Below are positions 37,801-50,742 of a stretch of DNA of 64,000 nt, piece by piece. This DNA is from Sipunculus nudus. Lineage: Eukaryota > Annelida > Sipuncula > Golfingiida > Sipunculidae. The stretch covers positions 53,367,812-53,431,811 of the forward strand of contig CM049314.1 in the NCBI GenBank assembly GCA_026874595.1, in the 5' to 3' direction. The notes below the pieces were generated by a model. That model was not told the origin of the DNA. It ran no database searches and saw only the letters and a list, made by a program, of their open reading frames with translations. The translations under genes were made by a program, and so were the position numbers. Numbering within the stretch: position 1 is the first letter of the stretch; every line of letters begins with the position of its first letter.

Positions 37801-38764
37801 CTCATGTCTGGGTATCCGGCCATAATACCACTCCTTGTTCATTAAGGGTCCCGATAAATTGTACTTAGTCCGAACACCCGAGGGTACCCCACTGATAGCA
37901 CCTTGCCACTGGCAACTTAAACTGCTACTGGACTGGGATTCGGGCGTGGAGCGTGGGAATCCTGAATCTGTACTAATTGTCTGAACATAATTGCGGGGAA
38001 CCAGGCCTACTTCCCCTTTGCTATTTTTGGCTTTCCACCACTCTGGGTCAGCACCAGGTTTTTCTAAAACTTTTAACCTCTCATCCTTCTCAAAGCTTAA
38101 TTCTTCCCCATTGCTACCTGTAAATGAGTATAAAGCCACCACAGTATCGATACAGGCTTCATCACCATTTCCTAATGTATCTGACGACTCTGATGGCTGT
38201 GCATACATACTAACATCATCTATTACACCGTCCGTCTCACCAACACACACGTAATTTGATGGGAACCAGCCAACATCTCCTGTCTCTTTCTTGCCTTTCC
38301 ACCAACCATCACTAGACTTTTCTAGGACATACAGTCTTTCACCTTTCATTATGCTTATTTCATCGGGTCTCTGAGCCTGGTAGGCGTATTTAGCTGTTGC
38401 AGCCAGATTGTCACAGCCTGCACTCTCATCGTGATGGTTAGCGGGTAGAGCAGGCAACACATCGTGTCTTGGTGCAGTGATATTTTGTGGCTGCACTGGT
38501 GCTTGAGACACAATGGATTTTGCTTGAGCACCTTTCTTCCGACCCAATGTGTTCATAAGACCAGAAAATATTGAGGGTTTGACGCGTTTCACGTAGTTTG
38601 AAGGAACAAATCCTTGCTGACTCCTGTTGTTCTGGACTCGCCACCATTTTTTGCTGTCATCAAGCAGGATGAGCTTCTCGTTTTTCTTCAGGTCAAGCTC
38701 CTCCCCACTTTGTGCCTGGTAGTCATACTTAGCCACTACCTGCACTTCCTCTCCCATAATGCAC
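34639..38764 (-). CDS. NCK1: NCK SH2/SH3 adaptor protein (complete coding region, two exons)
   Basis: NCK is a cytoplasmic adaptor that couples phosphotyrosine signals to actin regulators: its SH2 domain binds phosphotyrosine and its SH3 domains bind proline-rich partners. Two exons encode 409 aa from ATG at 38757-38755 ([13 protein letters not shown]; human NCK1 starts MAEEVVVVAKFDY). SH3-1 covers about residues 4-58 ([19 protein letters not shown]), SH3-2 about 120-172 ([22 protein letters not shown]), SH3-3 about 205-260 ([20 protein letters not shown]) and SH2 about 310-402 ([14 protein letters not shown] with the phosphotyrosine-binding Arg336, HFRVK). Human NCK1 is 377 aa; the extra length is in the linkers. 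The intron at 34846-37734 carries a B-family transposon. Upstream 5'UTR exons are likely. Confidence 0.96.
35999..37658 (-). mobile_element. B-family element, full length, in the NCK coding intron
   Basis: One end is ACAAGGGACCCATGGGTCAC with GCTCAGCTG; the other is ACTTATAGTCAGCTGAGCTA with AAA. Length is 1.66 kb. The end near 37600-37657 carries a partial ~31-bp duplication (CCACGACTATAGATGACTTA / CCACGACTCAGATGACTTAT). No target duplication is seen. It lies on the same strand as NCK transcription. Confidence 0.7.
37735..38764 (-). CDS. NCK1: NCK coding exon 1 (three SH3 domains, first part of SH2)
   Basis: On the - strand the acceptor TTGCAG is followed by GTGCATT and then the start codon, so the 5'UTR is spliced only 7 bases before the ATG. 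This favours the internal Met of the ORF (MGEEVQ) over the upstream in-frame Met, which lies in the intron. Codons 1-341 run to SETN, and the donor AAT|GTAAGTAC is in phase 0 inside the SH2 domain. Confidence 0.95.
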
Positions 38765-38778
38765 CTGCAAATAATCAC

Positions 38779-41700
38779 ATATTAAGTTTACAATACAGCT
38801 AATTAATCATTAACTACAATTTAGTCAGAAGTCACTGTAAGACTTCACTTGTGGCCAGAATGTTCTATGATAATGGTACAACACATTTTTCCTGATATAT
38901 GTCATTGTTGTGTTAAGCAAAGATACAAATATTCATGGTCGTTCCTTATCAACTATTTACAGCTGCCCAGCTTCAACTCCATGTGCTGACATATACCTCA
39001 GAGGAATCCTGCAGGTTCACCTTACCAAATACCAATCACTGTAAATTTTTAATTAGGTATTACTATACTCATTAATTTTGTACTTTCCTTATCTCCAGAG
39101 GTTCAATACCTCAGGAATGCACACAGGTTCCAATACCACTTACCATTACAAGCAAAAGAAATTAAGAAGCGACCCATGGATTATGAGGCTCAGCAATTAA
39201 TAACTTGCTGTTTCCTTGAAAAGTTTTATGGCAGCTTCAGTATTAGTGACTCTTCACAGTGGTCATAGATCATACATTCATGTTACCAAAAACCAATCTG
39301 AATGAAGAAAGAACAATAATTTAGATATATGGCAAACTCAGAAAAATGTCTGGTCTTTCTGTTGCTTGAGGAAACTAAATCAGGGTGAACCAGTTTAAGA
39401 AATGTAAGAATTTTTGTTCCTACCTAGTTGTATGAAAACTATCAGGTCAGTAGGTATAACATGTTTATTTGTGACCTTTCAAGGACAGTCAGATGGATAT
39501 TAGATCATTTGCTAAAGTTTACCTAACATCAAGTTGTAATCTTAAATTGTGTTCACAATTTTAAGAACTTTCAATTTTAGACTGCCCCAAAAAACTGAGT
39601 GTATGGTAAAGTTTCTTAGACATAAAGAGGGTCACATGCTCTGCCACTGATCCTTATCTCAGTTAATTTTATTCACAATTTATTGTGAATGGTAAATATA
39701 ACAGAGAAGCATTGCCACCATCCAAACAGATATTTTCCTGTGTTTAGTAGTCATGGTCTTTCTTAGCTTTCAACTATATAGTAGAAGCTAGATGTACACA
39801 TTAGCACATGCTGGAAGCAGAGCAGGTGTGGACTGTTAAAGTGTACAAGAAGAAATTATACTGAAGTACTGATCCAGCAAGGCCTACCATACCTTATCTG
39901 TACCCTGCCATCCCATGACTCTCCTGTGTTTTAAGACGGTTTATTAGTGGAAATAACAAAATGATTTTTTATCAAATCTTACCATAAAATCATGCCAGCC
40001 TCAACTTGTATACCAGACAACAGACCTGATATACAAGATATCATCAGAATACCAACAGCTGCTAGACCAGACTGTCACTGCTGGAATGTTCTGTAGTCAG
40101 AAATATGCATATATGTATCTTGTTACAATGTATGTACATGGCTGATCTGACTGTACCACAACTATGCTGGTGACGCACCTAACCACAAACCTCCATCCTG
40201 AACTTACACTGATCAAGGACATGACGTGCCAGGATAACCAGGATAACGTCAAGTTGAGCAAAACCTGGTGACGATTCACAGGGGGCTAAGTACTGCTGAC
40301 TGCTGACTACAACCCCACAGGAGCGTGTGGGAGGGTCCTCAGGTCAGTACAGTAACCTGGTCAGGTTGCTATGGTATGTACAAGGCAGCTGTTTACTGAC
40401 AAGGTAAAAGGCAGTGGACCTGTCACTGAACCACCTTTTAACTGAGAGTTGCTGAAAATTGAAAACCAATATTTATAAACTTATTTATTTTACATGGATT
40501 GTACAAATAGTTATTACAACTAATCAAGGCTCTCTCCATGGCTTGGATGATGAAATTTGGTAGTGGAAATGGGAGAACCCAGAGAAAACCACTGGCCTTG
40601 CACAGGCAACTATGACCCACTCTCACAGCCACGTCAACTGTCCAGGCCCCAAATTTATGATAATATATTGATCAGAAATTTTCAAAAGTTAATAAGCTGA
40701 TTTAAGATTGGTGTATAACAGCATTTATTCCCAGTCCAATGTATTAAATGTATGCTTTGGTAAATAATGGGAAACCTTCACATACCAGTGTTCTTAACAA
40801 GCAACTACCATTCTTTTAATGATCTGCTGGTTATCATTGTGTGTTATTGTTAATGTTCTACTGCCACCAAAATGAGCCAGGTTTATTAGTGGAAATAACA
40901 AAATGAGTTATAAGTTACTGGTCTGTTAGCATAGAAAACCACACAATCATCCCAAGGATAAACTATTTTGTCACGCACAAACCATGTCATTCACAAATGT
41001 AGATAACCGAGTTATAATGAATATTCCAATATGCTGGTATTTTATAGAGCGCTTTAACAGAGCAGTTTAACCTGTCTTCAACATAAGTAGTGCTGTGACA
41101 AACTTTAATCACAATCTAACTATCACTGTCATGACGCAATAGATCTCATCTTTTGCGGTTTAATGCTTCATGGAGTTTCAACATCATCTGTCAAACAAAT
41201 TTTTTCACGAGACATATACAGTTATATAACTTCTGCACATCATGTAACTGTAGTTTGTCTGTCTATCCACAGAGGGCAGGTCTGATGGGGGTGATCACTG
41301 GTCATGGTGGATAAACACTCATTGGTAATATGAAGAACAATCTGAATTAATGAAGTGAGAGAAAGTAACTGTATCTTTATGTCAACCATATGATTTTCCA
41401 CAATAACACATCATTTCATTCTTTTTCTATTGTTTTTACTGGCCACTGAGATATGGCCAGTGGCGTCTGTAATGTTATATCAAGTTGATAACAATGATGT
41501 CATGGTGTTTTACATTATATGATAGTTTCTCCGAATGTTTATCTGAACAAAAAATGTTATCCACCAAGATGATTGGATATATGGTGCTTTACGGAATTTC
41601 CAAATCCCCCTTTTGTTTTCGATTGAATATGAACACAAGGAAACTGATGGGCAATGGATTTTTGGAGTAGTATGTCGCACCTTATAGCACTTAAGTTCAC

Positions 41701-42253
41701 TATTCAAAGTTTCACCTTGGTTATGCTGTGCAGGTGCTGAGTGGACAGATTGAATGACCAGGGGCATTCATCTGTCACTGGGTTTCCAAGAAAAACGCCC
41801 AAAACATTGGAGTTTTAGGTACCTGTGAAAAAACACCATGTAACAGTCACTGTACTTCAAATATGATGCAAATTAACTGGAACCTTTTGACAAATTATCA
41901 TTTGTGTAAGTGTTTCAGGGGACCGGTCCTAAGAAACTGTCTTACATCAATAAGATCATTTATGCCACAATCGAGACTGAAATCAAAGCAGATTTTAAAA
42001 TCAACTAGATGAGATTGCACTTGTATTTTGCCTAGACCAGATTGCAAAATTTTGTGATCTTGCCTAAAGAGTTTTTTTACTTGTTTAGATGAGATTGCAA
42101 ACAAAATCTCACCAAGGCCAGATTAAAATCCACATGGAGCAGCCCATGAGTTTAATCTCACTTAAATGAGTTTAAAATTGATAAGTATAAGTTCTGCCTA
42201 AGTAAGTTAGAAATAGTATGTTATATGTATGCTGTTATCTGAGATTAAGTGTA
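38779..42253 (-). other. NCK 5' intron, largely without recognised features
   Basis: Apart from the SINE-like copy at 40485-40645, no gene, array or transposon end is seen here. The ORFs (60-85 aa) have no motifs. Confidence 0.4.
40485..40645. repeat. SINE-like copy 2 (NCK 5' intron)
   Basis: TTTTACATGGATTGTACAAA, then GCTTGGATGATGAAATTTGG, AACCCAGAGAAAACCACTGG and CTTGCACAGGCAACTATGAC match copy 1 in order and orientation, but copy 2 lacks its last ~40 bases. Confidence 0.5.
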
Positions 42254-42892
42254 ACAAGGGACCCATTGGTCACGGCACTCAGCTGGTATATATGATCACA
42301 AAATATGATTTGGAAGAGGAGGTAGACAAAATGCTAGTTTTGTGTGGTAATATAAGCTGTATTATGAGATGGTTGTGTTTAACTCAAGTTATGCAAGATT
42401 TGGATAAAGTCCTGGAATATAGGAAAGAGGATTGATGTCTTTTATATTATTTACATTTGGAAATGGAGTGCTATTGTCGCACAAGTTTTGACTTGGCCTG
42501 ATACTGCATGTATACACCATTTTGTCAGTTTTATCAGAAATGTAAATTTTATCTCATGAGTATTTATTCAGTTTCAGTGAAACAAAATGGTTGAGAATCC
42601 AGTATATACAAATTTCACAAATTTAAATAATGATCATAGCAAAGGCACTTGAATCATTATTAAAACATGTCTAAATGGCCCCTATATAACCTTATGCTAC
42701 ACATAGTAATATAAAGACACAAGGTATGAAACGACTGACAGAGGACCCAGAGTGACCTGCTGTATAAACTATCCATTTCTAACCTACTGACAGCTTGGCA
42801 CAAACTTATCTCTTGTATGCACATAAAATTGAACCAAATGGTTCCTTCTGACACAAAACAAACTTGCACTACGGTTCCTGGCCGCATATAAT

Positions 42893-44634
42893 TACCGTAA
42901 AAACTCGCATATAAGTCGATCTCGCATATAAGCCGAGTATAAATTTTCAGGGTAAATATCAGGTAAAAATTTTTCAAGCCATTCTGGAGGTCAAAACAGG
43001 TCTGAAGCAGCATACATGACCATCGAGAGTAGTGTGACAGGCCACTGGGGAAAGGTGAATTGTATGACTGGCAAATCGTTTTTGACATTCATCCCACTCA
43101 ATTTTGTTTTTAAAATGTAAAAATGTCATTTGTTTTGTTGTGCAATCTATTTAAAAGTTATTAGGCATCAAAAAGATTAAGATTAATCAATATAACAGGT
43201 CGATACTTTAAGTATTTTGCAGATATGAAGATCGTCTGACACCAAGAATCGGCAGGTGGGTGATAATAGAACAGCCGAGGATTTCTTACACTTACCGTCA
43301 TTGCTCATTTATTTTAAACTTCTAATGATTGTTTGTGTCAGATATCAATAAAAACATGACTATAAAAGCGTGTTAATAAAACAGGATTGTCGTGGACTTC
43401 TCTACATTTTATATAACCTAAATTGAAGAGAACGCGCGAAGTTGGACCAAGCGAGTCGCCTGAAAAGACCACGTGACAGTTTAAGCTGTCCTCTGCTTGT
43501 TCATATCCGTGGATCAAGGGCAGTAATTTTATTATCAGAGATTTTTATTATACTTTTTGAGAAAACACATGGTCGTAAACGACAGTTCTATTCAAGTTTT
43601 AATTAACTCAGGTCTTCCTTGCCTCAACAGACTGACGCACTAATGAACAATTACATGCGATATAACTGCATATATGCAGCGTAGGTATCCAGCATAGCGA
43701 ACCACTGAGTGAGAGCACAGAAGCCAGGGCTACACGCGGACAACACGTCAGTCATTCTTTGATCAAACTCCGTTTTCTTATCTTTCCGATGAAATTTTTC
43801 GTTAATGAATCATTTATTTCACATTCTGTTGAGTACTAATTTGACTAAGTCTTGCAGGTTTTGTGTTCTTTTGTTCATTGCGATATCGATGTCAGGTTGA
43901 ACTTCGGTCTATTTTTTCCCTAGTTTTGCTCAGGGCCGCAGTCATTCACTACGATTGGGGGTGATTTTTAAGTAGGAACTTCCGAACGGAGTGATAATTT
44001 CCCCCGCGTGTAAGTACACAGGTGAACAGCGTGACCTAGTTTGGGGCTTCTTGGGACAGGCAGCCATCCCCGTACTGAGTGCGCGCTAATCGGTGCTATA
44101 ATCAGCCATTTGTCACCTGTCTGTGGTTCAGATACCACGGCCCACAGGCTCTTACCGTTTACATGTTTGCAAACTTACGCAGGCACCAAATGTTTTTGTG
44201 GGGAAATATTGTAACATAATTGGATGTCAAATACACAGGGGCCGATGCCCTGGATAAAATCCCAACTGATTACGCAATACCCGTGCCTCTTGCACTCGTA
44301 CTTAATCGCCCGTGAAAGATGCTCATTATAGCTAGACGCAGGTCATTTCCTGGTTGTCAGCAACCATGTAAATTGCAAACATTTTAATATACTGCATTAT
44401 CCAAATGAAAGGACAGCGTAAATGGTCAAAATATAAAAGAAAATATTTTGTACCTGACTTCACCGTAAACGGATATCTAGTTATCGATCAGTTAAGACAT
44501 TCAGGCCGGCAGTTTGACTAAGTTCGTGCAAAATTTTGCCTCTCAGGCTAAGACCCGCACATAAGTCGACTCCCCTTTCTTGGATTAATTTTTTGGGAAC
44601 AAATTTCTCGACGTATATGCGGTTTTTTACGGTA
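42893..44634. mobile_element. DNA element with TACCGTAAAAA inverted termini
   Basis: The left end TACCGTAAAAACTCGCATAT then AAGTCGA is the inverse of the right end CGACGTATATGCGGTTTTTT then ACGGTA. An internal second copy of the motif (GCATATAAGCCGAG; CACATAAGTCGACTCC) lies near each end. Both ends begin with TA, consistent with a TA target duplication. The interior is 1.7 kb, more GC-rich than its surroundings, with no transposase recognised. The 142-aa reading frame at 42660-43088 crosses the left junction and is not a gene. Confidence 0.6.
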
Positions 44635-45302
44635 GCTGTTAAATCTGGCTGAGCAGACAGTGTTTGGTGGTCTTACTCTCCATGTAAGTCAATGTAAATC
44701 AAACATATTGACATCTTTAATGAGTTCTTGTCTGAGTTATATTTTAAATTTTTAAAATATTTATTTTTTTAAACATTTTTACAATAAATATAAATTAAAA
44801 ACCTAAAACACAAGGAAACAGACCTATAAATTTAGATTGATTTAATATAAATAATAAACTGCATCCTTGTTCATCATTTTCTTCATATAATACCTAATAG
44901 TAAAGAACAATTTTATTTATTTTTTCTTGTAAATTATTAAAATTGAAATGAAAAATACCCAAAGGTGACTTCATGGTGTCATTTGGAATACATGTGGGGC
45001 CATATATATAAGATTCACATAACATCAGTAATTGCAAAGTAATTCTCTGTTACTCATTAACTATAAATTCCTTTTCATTAATTTTTCTTAAAGTTGTTAT
45101 TATAAACCAAACACATTTTATTTCATTATTATTTATTGTTATGTGGTGGCCAAAACAACAATTAGAAGAGGGGGGTTTGACACCTGGGAGTAGCTATGGC
45201 AAGCCAAGGGCTGGCTGGCTGCCCAGTATGCCCCACTTGAAGTTCAACTTTTGAAGCATGTATAATTAGCCTGAAAGGTCAACAAGGGTGACATAGGTGA
45301 CT

Positions 45303-46570
45303 GAAGGTTAAGTAAACCTATTCCACATGCATTTGTTGTGTGAATGGAGGATTAAATCCAGATCCCAGACTTTGCCCTGATATGATTGGGCTGGTACACA
45401 TGTTACATCATGGACTGAATTTTATCATGCATGATGTTTTTATTCTCTGCTGAAAATTTGGGACTGACAGTGGCAGAAATACTGTGCTTTTACTGAGATC
45501 CAGAATTTTTAGTCACAGGGGATTTTCCAGTGTGTGACGATTTTACAGGTGCCCCTTTTTATTGTGTGCAGGGGTCTTACATGTGTCTGTTTTACTGCAT
45601 GACACGGGTGTTACTCGTGTTGTAGTGGCCTCTCCTGGCCTGGTGTTGCGGGCTTTGTTTAATCTGTACTGGTTGAACTCTCGTGGAGTGTAACAGCTTG
45701 CTGCCATGCCTGTCTCAAATTTTCACGTCTGTGCATGTGTATTGTTCATTTAGATTGTTTGTGAAAGGGAATTTTCTAGAGTTTTCGGATGAAAGGTTAT
45801 AAATAGGGGCTGTGTTTTAGAGCCAGGAGAAGAGGAGAGAAATATTCCAGCGGGCTTGGAAGAGTGTGTGTCAGTTTGTGGGACCTTTTCTGATACATGC
45901 AGCAGTTAAAGGTCTTCTTCGGAATTTATGACAGATTTTATATAGTCTTTGGTTTGCCTTTCAGATCACTGCCAGGATTTCACTTTTGGATTAAAGTAGA
46001 TCGATTTTGTGATAACACTGGACTGTTATTCTCTGAGAAGATTTATGTGAACTGTTCATCTGGGTTGTACGTTATAAAGGACTTGTTGTCACTGTGACAG
46101 TGGTGGTATCCAGGTACTGTACACTTTATTTATATACTTGTATTTTGCAGTTGTACTGTTGTTATACTGTGAAATTGTATTGATTTAGTGTATTGTAATG
46201 TTAGAATTGTTTTAAGAATAAATTATGGTTATTTGTTAACAAAAAACCACTGACTTCTTTATTCATTCCCCTAGACATTTTCACGCTGCCTAGAATCTGA
46301 TTTTTTTTATCTCCATTACAAAATTTATGTCATCATACGTGATCTGTTGATATTAGGTTCTATAACAATGTCACTGCTGAGTTGACAGTACTCATACATG
46401 TGCCAATATTTTTTGAACAAATCACACAACCTAATGATTTTAGTGGAAAAATATATAGAAAAAATGTAATTCCTCCAGGAATTGGGCTCATATTATTTAA
46501 ATTCTATATTAATATTGTTTTCATAACCAATTATGTTATATGATAATTGAATGAGATTTGGAATATGTTT
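45303..46570. mobile_element. Insertion in B0 with LTR-like signals
   Basis: Alignment to the B copy at 59.87-59.92 kb shows extra DNA between GTGACATAGGTGACT and CTGAAGAGGGGCTTGAG. Inside are TATAAATAG (45798), AATAAA (46217), a possible TGTGACGA start (45533) and ATTACA end (46320), spaced like U3-R-U5 of a solo LTR. No clean target duplication was found, so the boundaries and class are uncertain. Confidence 0.35.
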
Positions 46571-49500
46571 GCTTGACCTGAAGAGGGGCTTGAGTATAGC
46601 CAAAGTGTAATTATGACATGGTTTAATAAAAACTTTAATGAAAGCTATAGTTTTTGGCCAATTCCTTTAAAATTTCAGAATTTAGAAGGTGAAATTCTTG
46701 CATGTGCATCATATGAAAATTACATCAATAGCGGTTACAGAAAAAAAACGTGCCATGTGACAAAGTTGGGCAAAATTTGAGGTACTGATTTTATATTTAT
46801 GGGAATAACTTTAAAAATTAGCAAATTCAGATCTAACTTTGGGTATTCAATTGAATCTTGATTAAATAATAGTTATATCCCTGCCAAAAAAAAAAAGTCT
46901 CTTGCTTCAACATATCTCATGTTAAGTGAGTATATATCTTTTTTATATTTTACAAACTGCATAATATTTAGGCCCATAACTTCAAGAAAATATAAATACT
47001 GACCTAATTTCTGGTATGTTCATAGGAAATATTCAAAACAAGGGACCTATGGGTCACTGTGCTCAGCTGACATTAACCTTGAAGGTAAAAATCTAAAATA
47101 ATATCTAATGGAGATAAAGTGTAAGAGGAAGAGGTATTAAGGCCATGGTTGGTTTATATGATTGGTTTGTATTGATGCGCAAGAAATTGTTGCAAAAAGA
47201 TTTTGTGACCTGACCATGTGTTTCCTAATGTTGAAACTAAAGCATGTGAGCAGTTTGTGAACAAATGATCTGTACTATTACCATGATCATTAGTTGGTTT
47301 TTTCGATTAACTGTTGACATTTCAGTAGTTTACACATTTGTTCAATTGCATCTATTTTTTGTATAATATATATTATTAAATATATAGGTATTTTATTATG
47401 AAATGTAAACAGTTATAATATAGCTAATTAACAACATAAAACAGGGCAAACAAAGCCTGATCTCAAATTCTGCTGAGGCAGGAAAATAATGAACAAATGT
47501 TTGTATTAAATCCTGATTTTTTTAACAATTATTTTCTAATTTAAGTTTATATTTATATACATTTCCAATTTAACATATATATCTGAATATAAAAGTTGAT
47601 TCATAATTCTCAATTGCATCATCATAAATCTCAATCTTGTCAGATAACACCACATCATGCATACAAATGTTTATTTATTTTTTACCACAAAAATATATCT
47701 TTTAAATCTGCAAAACAATAAATATCTAAAAATAATACTTGATTTAGATTTCACAATTTTTAATTGTGTCTTTATTTATCCATAATAATTTATAAATATA
47801 ATAATAATTTAAGCATACTGATGGGTTCATTTATATTTGTTAAAATCATTTAAAAGAAAATTGATTTCTTTAAAAATGCTACATTACACAACATTGCATC
47901 TTCTGGATTACACCTTGAATTATTTTTTCAAGGAAAGTTTTTGCATATCGGAGTGGAAACAGCATTACAATTAAGGAGATACAGTGAAAACAATAACAAC
48001 TAGAATACGGGTAGTCGACAAGCGACTACTTGTATCCGCCTAAATCAGAGTGGAACGGGTGAAGTGTTGCATATTAGCATGGATGTCTGCAGCCAAATTG
48101 TGTATGTAGGTTGCGCTACCTACGAAAAATTCCAGAAAGCTCTATACACATGCAAAACTTTGGCCCAATCGGTCAAACGGTTCCCAAGATATGAGCTTGG
48201 ATATCTGCTGCATAAACTAGAATGCAGGTGGCGCCACCTGTCATAAAATCAAGAGAGCTGTCGGGGATGTATAAACTTGCAAAATTTTAGGCAGATATGT
48301 CAAACCACTGCCGAGATATGAGTGATTTTATCCCATGGCAGACAAACAGATGGGAGCTGTGCAAACATGGCTGCAGGTGGCGCCACCAGTTTTGCATATG
48401 ATAGAGAGCTATGTGAGATTTATAAACATGCAAAATTTTGGCCCAATCGGTCAAACAGTTCCCTAGATATGAGCTTGGATGTCTGCAGCGTAAACTTGAT
48501 TGTAGGTGGCGCCACCTGTCATAAAATCAGAAAAGCTATCCAGGATGTATAAGCATGCCGAATTTCAGGTGAATTAGTCAAACCACTGCAGAGATATAAG
48601 TGATTTTAACCCAAGGCAGACGAACAGATGGACACTGTGCAAACATGGTTGCAGGTGGTGCCACCATTTTCGGTGTATGTTATAAAGCTCTCCAAGGGCT
48701 ACATTTGTGCAAAAGAATTTTCCTGAACGGTCAAACGGTTCCCAAGATATGAGCTTGGATGTCTGCAGCGTAAACGTGAATGTAGGTGGCGCCACCTGTC
48801 ATAACAAGGGACCTATGGGTCACTGTGCTCAGCTGAAGTTGACCTTGAAGGTAAAAATCTAAAATAATATCAAATGGAGATCACGTGTAAGAGGAAGAGG
48901 TAATAAAGGCCATGGTTGGTTTATATGATTGGTTTGTATTGATGAGCAAGAAATTGTTGCAAATAATATTTTGTGACCTGACCATGTGTTTCCTAATGTT
49001 GAAACTGAAGCATGTAAGCAGTTTGTGAACAAATGATCTGTACTATTACCATGATCATCAGTTGGCTTTTTGATTAACTGTTGACATTTCAGTAGTTTAC
49101 AAATTTGTTTAATTGAATCTATTTTTTTGTATAACATATATTATTAAATATATATGTATTTTTTTATTAAATGTATACAGATGAAATATAACTAATTAAA
49201 AACATAAAACAGGGCAAACAAAGCCTGATCTCAAATTCTGCTGTGGCAGGAAAATAATGAACAAATGTTTGTATTAAATCCTAATTTTTTTATCACATCA
49301 ATTTTTTTTTTAATTTAAGTTTATATTTCTATACATTTCCAATGAAACAGATACAACTGAATATAAAAGTTGATTCATAATTCTCAATTGCATCATCATA
49401 AATCTCAATCTTGTCATATAACACCACACCATGCATACAAATGTTAATTTATTTTTTACCACAAAAATATATATTTTAAATCTGCAAAACAATAAATATC

Positions 49501-49804
49501 TAAAAATAATACTTGATTTAGATTTCACAATTTTCAATTGTGTCTTTATTTATCCAAAATGTGCTTCATATTTTATAAATTTAAGCATACTGATGGGTTC
49601 AATTATATCTGTTAAAATCATTTAAAAGAAAATTAATTTCTTTAAAAATGCTACATTAACACAACATGGCATCTTCTGGATTACACTTGAATTACTTTTT
49701 TAAGGAAAGTTTTTGTATATTGGAGTGGAAACAGCGTTACAATTAAGGAAATACAGTGAAAACAATAACAATTACTGCATTACACTTACTGAGTTGGGTT
49801 TGCC

Positions 49805-49842
49805 AGGGGGGGGGGGGGTGGGGGGGGGGGGGGGGGAGGATT
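49805..49842. repeat. G-run tract in B2, with a matching tract in B1 at 51384-51413
   Basis: Runs of more than eight Gs broken by a single T occur at the same place in both B copies, after GAGTTGGGTTTGCC / GGGTTGGGTTTGCC. This is G-quadruplex-capable sequence. Length differences between copies are expected from slippage or assembly error. Confidence 0.8.
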
Positions 49843-50705
49843 GGGGTGGTGATATTAGAATAACTGTACACCTGTCACAGCAGGGGGTCTCCCCCAGTGA
49901 CTGTAACAAATCAGAAACCTTGGCATAGCAGTGACCTGGAGTTGGACCCTGCATCTGTAATCTGTTATCAAAGCAAATGACTAAAGTAGAGCCTCAAGAA
50001 AAAAAATCAATAACTAGCTTAATTTTAAAGCTTTTCTTTTCAAATTTCAGATTTAAACAAATTAGATATTTATGTTTACATGCTGTGAAAATTAAATCAA
50101 TGGTACATACAGGAGAAAAACGTGCCATGGTCAAAGTTGGGCTAAATTTAAGGTACTGATTTTACTTTTATGCTAATAACTTAAAAAATTTACAAAATTC
50201 AGATCTAATTTTGGGTAAACAATTAAATCTTAATTAAACATAGTTATATACTTGGGAAAATAGACTCTAGTTTCAAAATTTTTCATGTTAAGTGAGTAAA
50301 TATTTTTCCTGATTTTTTACAAAGTCTATTATGTTCGGGCCCATAACTTAAAGAATTTATACTTAACAGACTTAATTTCTGGCATGTACATAGGAACTAT
50401 ATAGAAAAATATTTATGGTAAATATGAGGAAAAACAGATGAGTGGTTTTGATATTAGGCAGTCCTGAAGAGTGAAAATAGGTTTTTAATAAAAATTTGAG
50501 GTTTTTCCTTAATTTCTCAAAGGAACGAAGTCGCAAAGACCCAGTTTTCGGCTTGGTAGGAGATCTTGGGGACATCTAACATTATGCTGAATTTTGGATT
50601 CCTAAGTCTTACAGTTTCAAAACGTGCCACATCTACGGACGGACGGACGGACGGACGGACGGACGGACGGACGGACAGACGGACGGACGACGGACAATGG
50701 ACCAC

Positions 50706-50742
50706 GACTATAGCTCAGATGACTTATAGTCAGCTGAGCTAA
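50706..50742. promoter_or_regulatory. B-family terminal interlocking inverted repeats (example copy)
   Basis: The order is GACTATA (50706), GCTCAG (50713), ATGACT, TATAGTC (50725), AG, CTGAGC (50734), TAA. GACTATA pairs with TATAGTC and GCTCAG with CTGAGC, so the two stems interlock as in an H-type pseudoknot, or are mutually exclusive hairpins. The same arrangement recurs near 52234-52270 and 61285-61321. Confidence 0.6.

Noticed and set aside
42660-43088. 142-aa ORF on the - strand
   Set aside because: It crosses the left end of a TIR transposon at 42893, so it is a chance frame over a junction.
50711-50723. TAGCTCAGATGAC resembles a tRNA A box, suggesting a tRNA-derived SINE
   Set aside because: There is no B box at a suitable distance and no tRNA fold; the motif is part of paired stems at the element end.
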